Source of the DNA: Vreelandella subterranea
GTDB taxonomy: Bacteria; Pseudomonadota; Gammaproteobacteria; Pseudomonadales; Halomonadaceae
Direction of reading: 5' to 3'
Assembly: GCF_900111305.1 (NCBI RefSeq)
Contig: NZ_FOGS01000001.1
Location: 310,001 to 374,000 of the forward strand
Length of the DNA stretch: 64,000 nt
Of the stretch, positions 7,894-16,418 are shown one piece after another. The number at the start of each line of letters is the position of its first letter. Position 1 is the first letter of the stretch. The translations under genes and the position numbers were made by a program. A model generated the notes under the pieces. The model was given only the letters and a program-made list of their open reading frames with translations. It ran no database searches and was not told the origin of the DNA.

Positions 7894-9201
7894 ATGTCGA
7901 TAACATCAGAAAAGCAGTTACCCGAATCGGTAACCGCTTGGCGCGACCCGGAAATGGATTCGGTTAAAGGTACCGAGACCCCCAAGGACCCCAACAAGGG
8001 TTACATTGCCCTGCTCGGCTGGAGTGTCAACGCGATCAAGGCGGCGCAAAAATTTGACCGCCGTTATGTCGTGGTTGCCCCGGAATGGGCCGAAGATTTC
8101 TGCACCGCCAACAATATCCCCTTCATCGCCTGGGATTTTATCCGCCTGAATGACCGGTCCATGGAAATCGCCGAAAGGCTGAAAGCCGAGGGCGTCGACG
8201 TTGCCATCCCGCTGTTTGAAGAAACCGTTGAGTGGTCCGGTGCGATAAACTCTGTCCTCCTCGACAGCCCACGCATGTACGGGCAGTCCATTCTGTTCCG
8301 CGACAAGGCCCTCATGAAGCGCCGTGCGCAGCTTGGCGGTATTCGCGTGGGTATTTTCGAGGAAGCCCACGAGAAAGAAGACGTCATTCGCTTCATGAAG
8401 CGCGTCAACCAGACGCTGCTCAAGCTCGATGGTGACCCGGACGACCCGATTCACGTCAAGGCATTCGATAAAGCCGGTTGCCTTGGCCACCGCATGATCC
8501 GCACAGTGGAAGAAATTGAACACATTCCAGACGAAGAATATCCGCTGCTGATGGAAAGCCACCTGGATGGCTGGGAATTTGCGGTGGAAGCCTGGATACA
8601 CGATGGCAAGATCCAGTTCCTCAATATCTCGGAATACGTGACATTGGGCTATTCGGTCTTCGTGCCTGCCACGCAAGAACTCGAAAGCTGGCGCAATGCG
8701 ATTACCAAGCAGATCGAACTGCTGATTAAAACCTTCGATATCCAGTTCGGCCTGATCCACCCCGAGTACTTCGTCACCGCAGACGGCGAGATGTACTTTG
8801 GCGAGGTTGCCTATCGCCCGCCCGGCTTCAAGGCGTTCGAGCTGATCGAAAAAGCCTACGGGTTTAATGCGTACCAGGCGTCAATGCTGGTATTCGACCC
8901 CAAAAGCACCAAAGAGGAAGTGGCTGCCTTCTTCCCACGCGAGGTGGTCGACGCAAAAGGCTACGCAGGCTGCTTCGGTGTGTACCCAAGGCGCCGTGTG
9001 GTCAGCAAGCTGGAGATGCCCAAAGAAACGATCGAGCATCCCTATTTCGAGTCCCACGAACTGGTCGCGCCGACGGAAGAGACCGTGCCAGACCGCTCGG
9101 CCTTCGGCACTCACTGGGGCCTGCTGTTCTTCTTCGGTGACGACCCCATCAAGATGCGGGATCTGCTGAAAGCGCAAGAGGACCTGGACTTCTACGTCTA
9201 A
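7894..9201 (+). CDS. ATP-grasp domain protein of unknown substrate
   Basis: 435 residues. A pre-ATP-grasp Rossmann-like part is seen at residues about 35-110 (GYIALLGWSVNAIKAAQKF, then VVVAPEW), followed by an ATP-grasp core: the lysine-bearing VNQTLLKLDGDPDDP near 180, LLMESHLDGWEFAVEAWIHDGKI near 220, and the metal-binding MYFGEVAYRPPG near 300. ATP-grasp enzymes join a carboxylate to an amine or thiol through an acyl phosphate. It is a single gene, with an AAAGGAG site before it and a strong terminator after it, so its context gives no substrate. It is upstream of the lrgA/lrgB pair but separated by the terminator. Ligase activity is inferred; product unknown. Confidence 0.75.
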   Translation: MSITSEKQLPESVTAWRDPEMDSVKGTETPKDPNKGYIALLGWSVNAIKAAQKFDRRYVVVAPEWAEDFCTANNIPFIAWDFIRLNDRSMEIAERLKAEGVDVAIPLFEETVEWSGAINSVLLDSPRMYGQSILFRDKALMKRRAQLGGIRVGIFEEAHEKEDVIRFMKRVNQTLLKLDGDPDDPIHVKAFDKAGCLGHRMIRTVEEIEHIPDEEYPLLMESHLDGWEFAVEAWIHDGKIQFLNISEYVTLGYSVFVPATQELESWRNAITKQIELLIKTFDIQFGLIHPEYFVTADGEMYFGEVAYRPPGFKAFELIEKAYGFNAYQASMLVFDPKSTKEEVAAFFPREVVDAKGYAGCFGVYPRRRVVSKLEMPKETIEHPYFESHELVAPTEETVPDRSAFGTHWGLLFFFGDDPIKMRDLLKAQEDLDFYV

Positions 9202-9228
9202 CGCTCCTGTAACGCAAAACGTACCACG

Positions 9229-9295
9229 AGGGCGCGTCTATCAGTCTCTGGAATACTCAAATTCCTGACGCTGATAGGCGCGCCCTACGTTTTTT
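9229..9295 (+). terminator. Strong rho-independent terminator after the ATP-grasp gene
   Basis: A 16-bp stem (9229-9244 with 9271-9286, one G-U pair) with a smaller inner stem (GGAAT/ATTCC) is followed by six T residues at 9290-9295. Confidence 0.85.
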
Positions 9296-9401
9296 GCCCG
9301 CCATGCCATAGCATGTATCGACAATATCCGTGGCGTGGTGAACTCGCCACAGGGAGACACAACGCTTAACCCTTTCCAAAACAACTGGCGAGGTCATCAA
9401 T

Positions 9402-9755
9402 ATGGTTCAGGGGTTTTTGATTCTGCTGATTTGCCAACTCATGGGCGAGTGGCTAATGGTATGGTTCGGCTGGCCAATTCCGGGCCCGGTCGCGGGCATG
9501 CTCCTCCTGCTGATCGGGCTGATGTGCTATGGCCGCGTGCCGGATGGCCTACGTTTACCCGCCGAGGGATTGGTACGGTATTTATCGCTGCTGTTTGTCC
9601 CGGCAGGCGTCGGCCTGATGCTATTTGCAGAGACACTCGCCCAGCAATGGCTCACGATTCTGGCGTCGCTGCTACTGAGCACCCTCATCACTTTGTCGCT
9701 AACCGGCTGGCTGCTGCAGGCGTGGGAAACACGTCAATACAAGCATAAGGAATAA
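9402..9755 (+). CDS. CidA/LrgA-family membrane protein
   Basis: 117 residues, four hydrophobic helices (about 2-22, 27-45, 57-77, 82-105), matching the LrgA/CidA holin-like family. The signature PIPGPVAGMLLLLIGL is present near residue 25. It sits three bases before an LrgB-family gene, the standard pairing. LrgAB/CidAB modulate autolysis in staphylococci; in several bacteria the pair transports pyruvate or other small carboxylates. Start ATG 9402 follows GAGG. Function here is not resolved beyond the family. Confidence 0.88.
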   Translation: MVQGFLILLICQLMGEWLMVWFGWPIPGPVAGMLLLLIGLMCYGRVPDGLRLPAEGLVRYLSLLFVPAGVGLMLFAETLAQQWLTILASLLLSTLITLSLTGWLLQAWETRQYKHKE

Positions 9756-9758
9756 GCG

Positions 9759-10478
9759 ATGGAGCTCACCACTTTTTGGGTTTACTTCAACGCCCGGCCT
9801 CTGTTCTGGATTGTGATTACGCTGGGGGCCTACCTGTTGGCCAGCGTGCTTAATCGCAAGGCGGGTGGCACTGCGCTGCTGCATCCGGTGCTGGTCGCCA
9901 TGTTGATGATCATCCTGCTGTTGACCCTTAGCGGCACCGACTACGACACCTACTTTGAAGGGGCGCAGTTCATTCACTTCCTGCTGGGCCCCGCCACCGT
10001 TGCGCTGGCCGTGCCCCTTTATGACCACCGTGCCCGTATTCGCCGAATGCTGCTGCCGTTGCTGGTCGTTTGCCTAAGCGGCAGCCTGACGGCCGTCGTG
10101 ACCACCGTCTTGATTGGCCAGCTTTTTGGCGCCAGCGATACGCTGTTGCTATCCATGGCCCCTAAATCGGTCACCTCTCCCATCGCCATTGGTATCTCGG
10201 AACAGATAGGCGGATTCCCATCACTATCCGCCGGTTTATCGTTAACCACCGGCGTGATGGGTTGCCTGCTCGCCCCACTGGTATTTCGCGTCCTCAAGGT
10301 GCGTTCACATACGTCAAGCGGCTTCGCACTGGGCCTGGCCGCACACGGGTTCGGAACGGCCTATGCCATGCAGCGCAGCACCCTGGCAGGTGCCTTTGCT
10401 GGCCTGGCGATGGGCATGACGGGGATATTCAGCTCCGTGCTGATTCCGCTGATCAGCCAACTGTTCGGCTTGAACTGA
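9759..10478 (+). CDS. LrgB/CidB-family membrane protein
   Basis: 239 residues with about seven hydrophobic segments, the size of LrgB/CidB. The family-defining stretch MAPKSVTSPIAIGISEQIGG lies near residue 133 and LAAHGFGTAYAMQ near 194. It is translated directly after the CidA/LrgA-like gene (three-base gap), so they form an operon and probably one membrane complex. Export or import of a small organic acid, or control of murein hydrolases, are the known roles of the family; the context does not choose between them. Confidence 0.9.
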   Translation: MELTTFWVYFNARPLFWIVITLGAYLLASVLNRKAGGTALLHPVLVAMLMIILLLTLSGTDYDTYFEGAQFIHFLLGPATVALAVPLYDHRARIRRMLLPLLVVCLSGSLTAVVTTVLIGQLFGASDTLLLSMAPKSVTSPIAIGISEQIGGFPSLSAGLSLTTGVMGCLLAPLVFRVLKVRSHTSSGFALGLAAHGFGTAYAMQRSTLAGAFAGLAMGMTGIFSSVLIPLISQLFGLN

Positions 10479-10507
10479 ATACAACTTACGGAAAACTAAT
10501 TATATTT

Positions 10508-10984
10508 ATGGAAAAAGTCGCCATATTTGTGGATATCCAAAACATCTATTACACGGTGCGATCAGCATACGGAAAGAACTTTGATTACAATAAGTTCTGG
10601 GCTCGAGCAACGACAGGAAGAGACGTTGTGAAAGCCGTTTGTTATGCCATCGACAAAGGCGACATAAAACAACGCGAGTTTCAAACGATACTAAGAGCCA
10701 TTGGTTTTGAAGTGAAGCTAAAGCCCTTCATTCAACGCTCGGATGGCTCCGCCAAAGGCGATTGGGATGTTGGCATTGCCCTCGATGCAATAGAGTACGC
10801 CGAACAGGCCGATACTATCGTGCTGGTAACAGGCGATGGAGACTTTGATCTACTCGCCAATAAAATCCGCACACAACATGGTAAAACAGTTGAGGTTTAC
10901 GGCGTACCTCAGTATACAGCCGCCTCACTGATAAACGAGGCAAGTGCGTTTATACATATCGATAACGCACTTCTACTAAATTAG
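10508..10984 (+). CDS. NYN/PIN-like domain protein (LabA/DUF88 family)
   Basis: 158 residues from the ATG at 10508. The NYN ribonuclease-like fold is recognised by the acidic clusters: AIFVDIQNIYY at the N-terminus, KGDWDVGIALDAIEYA near residue 81, and the later VLVTGDGDFDLLANKI near 100. These aspartates would chelate the metal of a PIN-type nuclease. Base composition is visibly lower in GC than the flanking genes, and the ribosome site is poor. Its position 29 bases after lrgB may allow read-through transcription, but no functional link is apparent. Nuclease activity is inferred from fold only. Confidence 0.8.
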   Translation: MEKVAIFVDIQNIYYTVRSAYGKNFDYNKFWARATTGRDVVKAVCYAIDKGDIKQREFQTILRAIGFEVKLKPFIQRSDGSAKGDWDVGIALDAIEYAEQADTIVLVTGDGDFDLLANKIRTQHGKTVEVYGVPQYTAASLINEASAFIHIDNALLLN

Positions 10985-11157
10985 CGTTAACAAAAACCGC
11001 ATAACAGTGCATCCTTACTCCTGGTACTGCGCCCTGGCGGGTATCGAAATGACTCACTGCCACACGCTGGCTGACGAAAGCCAATGGCTCAGCCGATTGC
11101 CCCGGTAGATGATACAAGCTGCCGGTGGTTTTAAACGTCAAAAGGAGATTGAAAGCA

Positions 11158-12213
11158 ATGCTGGCAGCAAGGATGAGCTCGCTGGGTCGTTTTCTGCCGA
11201 CGTTGGCGCTCGGGCTTGTCGGCGGTGGGTTGGCATTCTGGCTAAAAATTCCCCTCCCCTGGTTAATGGGTGCCATGATCGCCACCACAGTGGCGTCGCT
11301 GGCGGGCGTCCCGCTTGAGACACCGCGCAAGGGGCGCAAAGGCGTACTGGTGGTCATTGGGGTCATGCTTGGCTCGGCGTTCACACCGGAGATGACCGGG
11401 GATGCCAGCCTGTGGGGGATCAGTCTTGCCGTCATGCTGATCGCCACGGCGGTGATGATGACCTTCTCGGTTTGGTTCTCCTGCCGCGTGGCGGGGCACT
11501 CCTGGGAGACGTCGCTCTACTCCGGCGTGCCTGGCGGGGTCTCCACGGTGACGGGGATGGCGCTCTCCTCCGGGGCCGACCTGCGGATTATCGGCATTAC
11601 CCACGCCGTGCGCATCCTGGTGCTGCTGGTGGCCATTCCGCCTGCGCTGCAGTTTATCGGCCATGTCGATATTGGCAGCGCCACGCCTGCATTGTCGCAG
11701 TGGTTATGGATGCCATCACCGATAGATATTGGCTGGCTGTTGGCGGCCGGTATCAGCGGTCTATGGCTGGGCAAGGCCCTGCGGCTGCCCAGCCCGCTGC
11801 TGTTTGGCCCGGCGCTGGTCTCAGGGGTACTGCACTTCTCTGGCCTCACCCACGCCGCGGTGCCCCCGGTGATCATTGCGTTCGCACAGGTGATCATCGG
11901 TATCTCCGTGGGCGTACGCTTTGCAGGCGCCAAGCTTGGCGCAGTGGGCATTGCGCTGCTGATGGCCGTTATTCAGGCCCTGGTACTATTGTTGCTCGCC
12001 ATTATCGCGGCCTGGGCAGGCCACCTGCTCACCGGTTATTCCGCCGCTGCAGCGCTACTCGCCTACATGCCCGGCGGTGCCCCGGAACTCAGCCTGGTCG
12101 CACTGAGCTTGGGGATCGACCCTGCCTTCGTGACGACTCACCACCTGCTGCGCATCACCTTACTGATGTTGCTGCTGCCTCTACTGCTCAAGCGGATGGT
12201 GCCCAAAACCTAG
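11158..12213 (+). CDS. AbrB-family (PF05145) membrane protein
   Basis: 351 residues from the ATG at 11158, which follows AAAGGAG; an in-frame GTG upstream is less likely. The protein is almost entirely hydrophobic, in two repeated halves, as in the AbrB duplication family (not the DNA-binding AbrB). Repeated motifs GLVGGGLAFWLKIPLPWLMG (N-half) and ISGLWLGKALRLPSPLLFGP (C-half), and the paired PGGVSTVTGMAL and PGGAPELSLVAL, show the internal duplication. Homologues are sometimes called ammonia monooxygenase-like by historical error; a transport role is likely but unproven. It stands alone. Confidence 0.82.
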   Translation: MLAARMSSLGRFLPTLALGLVGGGLAFWLKIPLPWLMGAMIATTVASLAGVPLETPRKGRKGVLVVIGVMLGSAFTPEMTGDASLWGISLAVMLIATAVMMTFSVWFSCRVAGHSWETSLYSGVPGGVSTVTGMALSSGADLRIIGITHAVRILVLLVAIPPALQFIGHVDIGSATPALSQWLWMPSPIDIGWLLAAGISGLWLGKALRLPSPLLFGPALVSGVLHFSGLTHAAVPPVIIAFAQVIIGISVGVRFAGAKLGAVGIALLMAVIQALVLLLLAIIAAWAGHLLTGYSAAAALLAYMPGGAPELSLVALSLGIDPAFVTTHHLLRITLLMLLLPLLLKRMVPKT

Positions 12214-12575
12214 CGATCATCCATACGAACCCAGACCTGCATTTACATAGCAAACAGCGGGTTGCCATTAGGACGGCTTTACCGCCATAGACCAGCGCTA
12301 TCACGATCATCTGTTTGAACTATAAAATACAGTGATATTTCTCACAGAACCCCATACGCGAATAACGATAAGCAGAATCAGGCAATCTTCAGCGAGAAAT
12401 ACACCTATTGTTAGCAGCCTAATCTCACTATCATTTCTCTCATGGTCGTAACGGCCAATACGCCGCCAACCAGGCAATCATCGCGCCCCATTCCACTGGA
12501 TCGACGCGAACGGGTATACCGCCCGACAACCCTGGTTTCATGCGGCTACATCATTTAACGAGAGGAAGTCATTCC
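12214..12575. other. Intergenic region, no gene seen
   Basis: About 360 bases between the AbrB-like gene and the small secreted protein. It presumably contains the promoter of the latter; the ribosome site AGAGGA is at about 12561-12566. No repeat, RNA gene or convincing reading frame was found. Confidence 0.4.
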
Positions 12576-12923
12576 ATGAAATACGCCACTATCATCACGC
12601 AAACCATCACCGCTGGCGCCCTGGTACTGGGTATGGCTGCTCAAGCCGCCGCTGCCGAGTCAACCCAGGCCCGCTTCGACATCAGCAGCCCCGCCCAAAC
12701 CGGCACACGGGAAGGCATCAATTCCCAGGCGATTGACGGTCAAGCGCTTGAGGATCAAGGCACGTACTACCGCACTACCTTCAAGGCTGGCAACCCCATG
12801 CTGGGCGGTACAAAAGAAGGCATTCACCGTGAACGCGTCAAGGTCGAGGGGGATCAGACCATGGCGCAACAGGTATCTCATAACGAGCATGCGGATAACC
12901 TGATACGCGGCACACGCGGCTAA
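12576..12923 (+). CDS. Small secreted protein of unknown function
   Basis: 115 residues from the ATG at 12576. A clear Sec signal peptide (basic MKYATIITQ start, hydrophobic core, A-X-A ending in AQAAAAES) predicts a periplasmic protein of about 90 residues. The mature part is polar, without cysteines, and contains two similar stretches, GTREGINSQ and GTKEGIHRE, about 45 residues apart. I do not recognise a family. It is monocistronic with its own terminator and is convergent with the AraC gene. Confidence 0.7.
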   Translation: MKYATIITQTITAGALVLGMAAQAAAAESTQARFDISSPAQTGTREGINSQAIDGQALEDQGTYYRTTFKAGNPMLGGTKEGIHRERVKVEGDQTMAQQVSHNEHADNLIRGTRG

Positions 12924-12974
12924 CCCCCGTAAGGGAAGACACGGCCGCCCGTCCACGAGGGCGGCGCAAACATC

Positions 12975-13003
12975 ACGGGCCACCCCATTGGGTGGCCCGT
13001 TTG
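12975..13003 (+). terminator. Terminator after the small secreted protein gene
   Basis: ACGGGCCACCC at 12975-12985 pairs perfectly with 12990-13000 across a four-base loop, followed by a short T-rich run. The stem could serve the convergent AraC gene too, although it lacks an A-run on that side. Confidence 0.75.
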
Positions 13004-13047
13004 TGTGCACTGGCAAGACAACGGTTCATTGCTATCGAAACGACCGT

Positions 13048-14019
13048 CTAGGCGGACACGCTCGCCCGTGTTTCGCCGCGCAACTTGGCAATATCACTGC
13101 GCGGAGGTGCCCCAAACATGCGGCTGTATTCGCGGCTGAATTGCGACGGGCTTTCGTACCCGACTTGATAACTGGCCGTGGAGGCATCCAGGCCTTCTTT
13201 CAGCATCAACAAGCGCGCTTCGTGCAACCGCAGTTTCTTCTGGAATTGTAACGGCGACATGCAGGTAGCCTGCTTGAAGCTGTGGTACAGCGCAGATTCA
13301 CTCATGTTCACATCCTCCGCCAACTGCCGTACCCGCAGCGGCTCTGCGAAACGATCCTTGAGAACCGATATGACCTGGGAAATACGGTTTGACTGACTGT
13401 CGGTGGACGCGAATTCGCGCATCCGAGGGCCCAGCTCGCCAACCAGTGCACGGTAGATGATCTCACGCTGAATCAGCGGCGCCAGCACGGGCACATCGGC
13501 GGGCGAGTCGAGTAACCGAACCAGCCGGGTCATGGCATCCAGAATCCCCGGGTCGACCTGGGCGACACACATACCGCAGCCTGAATCAGGGGTACCACGA
13601 GGTTCGCTGGCAAGCTGGGAATCGCCTAGTTGCATCACCACCTTGGCGACCTCGGCGGGGTCGATATTGATCTTGACCGCCAGAAACGGGTTCTCCGGCG
13701 AGGCATCTACCACGAACTTGTTAACCGGCAGATCGACGCTGGACACCATATAGCTGAGCGCGTCGTAGACGATTTCCCGATCCCCCAGCTGCACCGTCTC
13801 CCGCCCCTGGGCAATCACGCAGAGCGACGGCTCGTAGACCGTCGACATGCAACTGGTAGGGGCGTCCGCGCGAAACAGGTTCAATCCCGGAATAGCGGTT
13901 TCATACAGCCCCTCCTCGCTCGTTCTGGTCGAGACCAGATCGGCCAGCTGCCGACACATCGGTTCGGCAGTGGGGTGAGCTTGATCGGATAGGGCGTGGG
14001 GATAGGCAACGTTACTCAT
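13048..14019 (-). CDS. AraC-family transcriptional regulator
   Basis: 323 residues from the ATG at 14019, which has GGAGG at good spacing; the in-frame start 30 bases upstream is rejected. The N-terminal cupin-like AraC_N domain spans about 30-200 (SLCVIAQGRETVQLGDREIVYDALSY split over two strands), and the C-terminal double helix-turn-helix spans about 220-315, with VRQLAEDVNMSESALYHSFK as the first HTH and ASYQVGYESPSQFSREYSRMFG as the second. The effector is not known. The neighbouring upstream 400-base AT-rich stretch may carry its target sites; no obvious target gene is divergent to it. Confidence 0.88.
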   Translation of the reverse strand: MSNVAYPHALSDQAHPTAEPMCRQLADLVSTRTSEEGLYETAIPGLNLFRADAPTSCMSTVYEPSLCVIAQGRETVQLGDREIVYDALSYMVSSVDLPVNKFVVDASPENPFLAVKINIDPAEVAKVVMQLGDSQLASEPRGTPDSGCGMCVAQVDPGILDAMTRLVRLLDSPADVPVLAPLIQREIIYRALVGELGPRMREFASTDSQSNRISQVISVLKDRFAEPLRVRQLAEDVNMSESALYHSFKQATCMSPLQFQKKLRLHEARLLMLKEGLDASTASYQVGYESPSQFSREYSRMFGAPPRSDIAKLRGETRASVSA

Positions 14020-14448
14020 GACTGACCTCCAAATGCGTGGAGGCAGCATACAGGATCAGGTAATTGATAGCACACGAACTAAGTTCATGAAGGATCGATA
14101 AAAACAGCCTGAATAATCACCCAACCATTTGAAATAAGGTGATTAATCATAAAAACCCATTTGGATTAAAGCGATTATCTTGACCCTATCGTGTTATTTA
14201 TTTCGTCGGTTAATATAGCTTTAGGCAACTTTTTAAGAGTTATGTGCAAATCTATGCTGATACCTTTTGGGCATGCTGATGCACTACTTCTGTGCACGAA
14301 TCAGATCAATGCCTCCAACGCATATAAAGCGCGACATTCAAGCCATTATCGCTAAGAGGGCCAAAGTGACGTTACTGAGCACTCTGAGCTAACCCTATTC
14401 CTCTAAAGCAGGTCTACGCAGATGCATTATCACGAGAGCTTTGTTTTG
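14020..14448. other. AT-rich intergenic region with inverted repeat
   Basis: About 430 bases, clearly more AT-rich than the flanks. TAATCACC at 14114-14121 is repeated inverted at 14138-14145, and the second arm is followed by another TGATTAATCA palindrome, a layout that could be an AraC-type operator. No gene is supported. Confidence 0.4.
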
Positions 14449-15096
14449 CTAGTAATTAGAAAAACGCACTTCAAGCTCAGCCACTTGCTCGGGTGTCAAA
14501 GCGCGAGGGTTCTTGCCCTGAAGCAGAAGAAACAGCTTAGCTGTTTCCTCTAATTCCTCCGTAGCGTAAACCGCCGCCTCTAAATTTTTGCCAGCGACCA
14601 CTGGGCCATGGTTGGCCAGTAATACAGCACTATGCTGACCAGCCAACCCCTTAACAGCATCCCCCAGGCTCGGGTCGCCGGGTATATGGTAAGGCACTAA
14701 AGGTAGCTTCCCGACTCGCATCACGTAGTAAGCGGTCAATGGCGGAATGCAATCGCAGGGGTCGATGCCAGGTAGGCAGGAGACGGCCACGGAGTGGGTC
14801 GAATGGAGATGCACGATCGCCTCGGACTGGGGGCGCTCCGCGTACATCGCCATATGTAGAAAGCTCTCTTTGGTGGGCTTGTCCCCGTCTTTCCAGCCGC
14901 CATCCCGGTCCAGTCGTGAGATGCGGCCCGGGTCCAGGCGGCCCAGGCAGGCATTGGTGGGCGTCATCAGCCACCCACCGTCATCGGTCCGCACGCTGAT
15001 GTTGCCACTGGAGCCCATGGTCAGGCCGCGGTCGAACAGGGATTTACCCAGGGTGGCGATCTGTTCGCGAAGACGATTCTCGTCATGAAGGCTCAT
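14449..15096 (-). CDS. otnC: 3-oxo-tetronate 4-phosphate decarboxylase (class II aldolase family)
   Basis: 215 residues, the class II aldolase/adducin fold. Key parts seen are GSSGNISVRT near residue 29, the zinc-binding HLHSTHS near 95, and NHGPVVAG near 160. In the DUF1537 acid-sugar pathways OtnC decarboxylates 3-oxo-tetronate 4-phosphate to dihydroxyacetone phosphate and carbon dioxide. The assignment rests on its position four bases after otnK. It is the last gene of the sugar-acid operon that starts at 20991. Cytosolic. Confidence 0.88.
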   Translation of the reverse strand: MSLHDENRLREQIATLGKSLFDRGLTMGSSGNISVRTDDGGWLMTPTNACLGRLDPGRISRLDRDGGWKDGDKPTKESFLHMAMYAERPQSEAIVHLHSTHSVAVSCLPGIDPCDCIPPLTAYYVMRVGKLPLVPYHIPGDPSLGDAVKGLAGQHSAVLLANHGPVVAGKNLEAAVYATEELEETAKLFLLLQGKNPRALTPEQVAELEVRFSNY

Positions 15097-15100
15097 GGGG

Positions 15101-16399
15101 TTATTTTCCTTTGGTTCGTGTCTCTAGCACCTGGAAGGCGCGTGAGAAGAAGTCTTCACTGCCAAAGTTGCCCGACTTCAGTGCCAGGGACAGCGGCGCG
15201 TCCTTTCCTTCCAGGGGCGCTTGAGTCCAGGGCACACCGGGATCGATCTGATTGCCTATACGAAGCTGACGGATGCCCAGGGCCGAAACTACAGCACCCG
15301 AAGACTCGCCACCGGCGACAACCAACCGCCCCACCCCTTCTGAAACCAAGGTTCGAGCCAGCTCACCCAGGGCCTTTTCAACCAGCTCGCCGGCCTGTTC
15401 GACCCCCAACTCCTCCTGGGCGGCCTTGACGCGACCTGCATCGGCGGAGGCGTAGATCAATACCGGCCCACCCTCAGTGAGATGCTCACGGGCGAATTTG
15501 AGGGCGTGCTCCAGGTGAGCGGGATCCTTTGCCAGCAGCAACGGGTCGAGTGCCATCCCGGGATGGCGTTCAAGGAAGTTGGCCACCTGGCCCAGCGTCG
15601 CACTGGAGCAGCTACCGGAAAGCACCAGGGCGCTGCCGAAAGCCGGTGCCAGGCGCCCCGGGTCGCTGACCTCGGTAAGCCACCCCTTGCGCCGGTAATG
15701 CTCAGGCAAAGCCTGACCAAGACCGGAGCCGCCGGTGACCAACGCATAATCGACCACGGCCTCGGCAAGCACGTCCAGGTTGTCTTCGTTCAGGGTGTCG
15801 CAGATTACATGGCGAATGCCGTCAGCAGACAACTTATCCAGATGCTCACGGGTCGGTGCTGCGCCACTGGATAGGACCGGATAAGCGGCCAGGCCGACTT
15901 CATGCGGCGTCTGGCGCCCCAGAACGCGAACCAGGTTGGCGTCTGTCATCGGCGTGAGTGGGTGATGTTGCATGCCACTCTCGTTGAGCAAACGATCCCC
16001 TACGAACAGGTGGCCCTGGTAGACGGTGCGCCCGTTGATGGGAAACGCCGGTACCATCACCGTCTGTGTTGCACCCAGTTGTTCCAACAGTGCATCGGCC
16101 ACCGGCCCGATATTGCCCGCGTCCGTGGAGTCGAACGTGGAGCAATACTTGAAGAATATCTGCCGGGCGTTGTGCTCTTCGAGCCAGGCCAGTGCGGAGA
16201 GCGAATCCGACACGGCCTGAGCGGCCGGGATCGAGCGTGACTTGAGCGCGATCACCACGGCATCGACATTATCGAGGGCAAAGCCGGAACTCGGCACGCC
16301 AATGGTCTGCACGCAACGCATGCCAGCACGCACCAGGTTGTTGGCAAGGTCCGTAGCGCCGGTAAAGTCATCGGCGATGGCACCCAGGACAAGCGTCAT
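15101..16399 (-). CDS. otnK: 3-oxo-tetronate kinase (DUF1537 family)
   Basis: 432 residues, two-domain four-carbon acid-sugar kinase. The N-terminal domain opens with LGAIADDFTGATDLANNLVR; the C-terminal nucleotide-binding domain carries LSGSCSSATLGQV near 260 and VVAGGESSGAVVSALG near 365. Family members phosphorylate 3-oxo-tetronate (OtnK), D-threonate (DtnK) or related acids with ATP. Adjacent otnC, rather than a PdxA2-type dehydrogenase, indicates the OtnK role. It is within one operon with the TctCBA transporter genes, implying that the transporter imports a four-carbon sugar acid. Confidence 0.9.
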   Translation of the reverse strand: MTLVLGAIADDFTGATDLANNLVRAGMRCVQTIGVPSSGFALDNVDAVVIALKSRSIPAAQAVSDSLSALAWLEEHNARQIFFKYCSTFDSTDAGNIGPVADALLEQLGATQTVMVPAFPINGRTVYQGHLFVGDRLLNESGMQHHPLTPMTDANLVRVLGRQTPHEVGLAAYPVLSSGAAPTREHLDKLSADGIRHVICDTLNEDNLDVLAEAVVDYALVTGGSGLGQALPEHYRRKGWLTEVSDPGRLAPAFGSALVLSGSCSSATLGQVANFLERHPGMALDPLLLAKDPAHLEHALKFAREHLTEGGPVLIYASADAGRVKAAQEELGVEQAGELVEKALGELARTLVSEGVGRLVVAGGESSGAVVSALGIRQLRIGNQIDPGVPWTQAPLEGKDAPLSLALKSGNFGSEDFFSRAFQVLETRTKGK

Positions 16400-16418
16400 G
16401 GAATTCTCCCTTTGCAGA

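Noticed and set aside
9335-9748. 137-residue frame overlapping the CidA/LrgA gene
   Set aside because: The other frame encodes a canonical four-helix LrgA protein with a proper ribosome site; this frame has no hydrophobic pattern.
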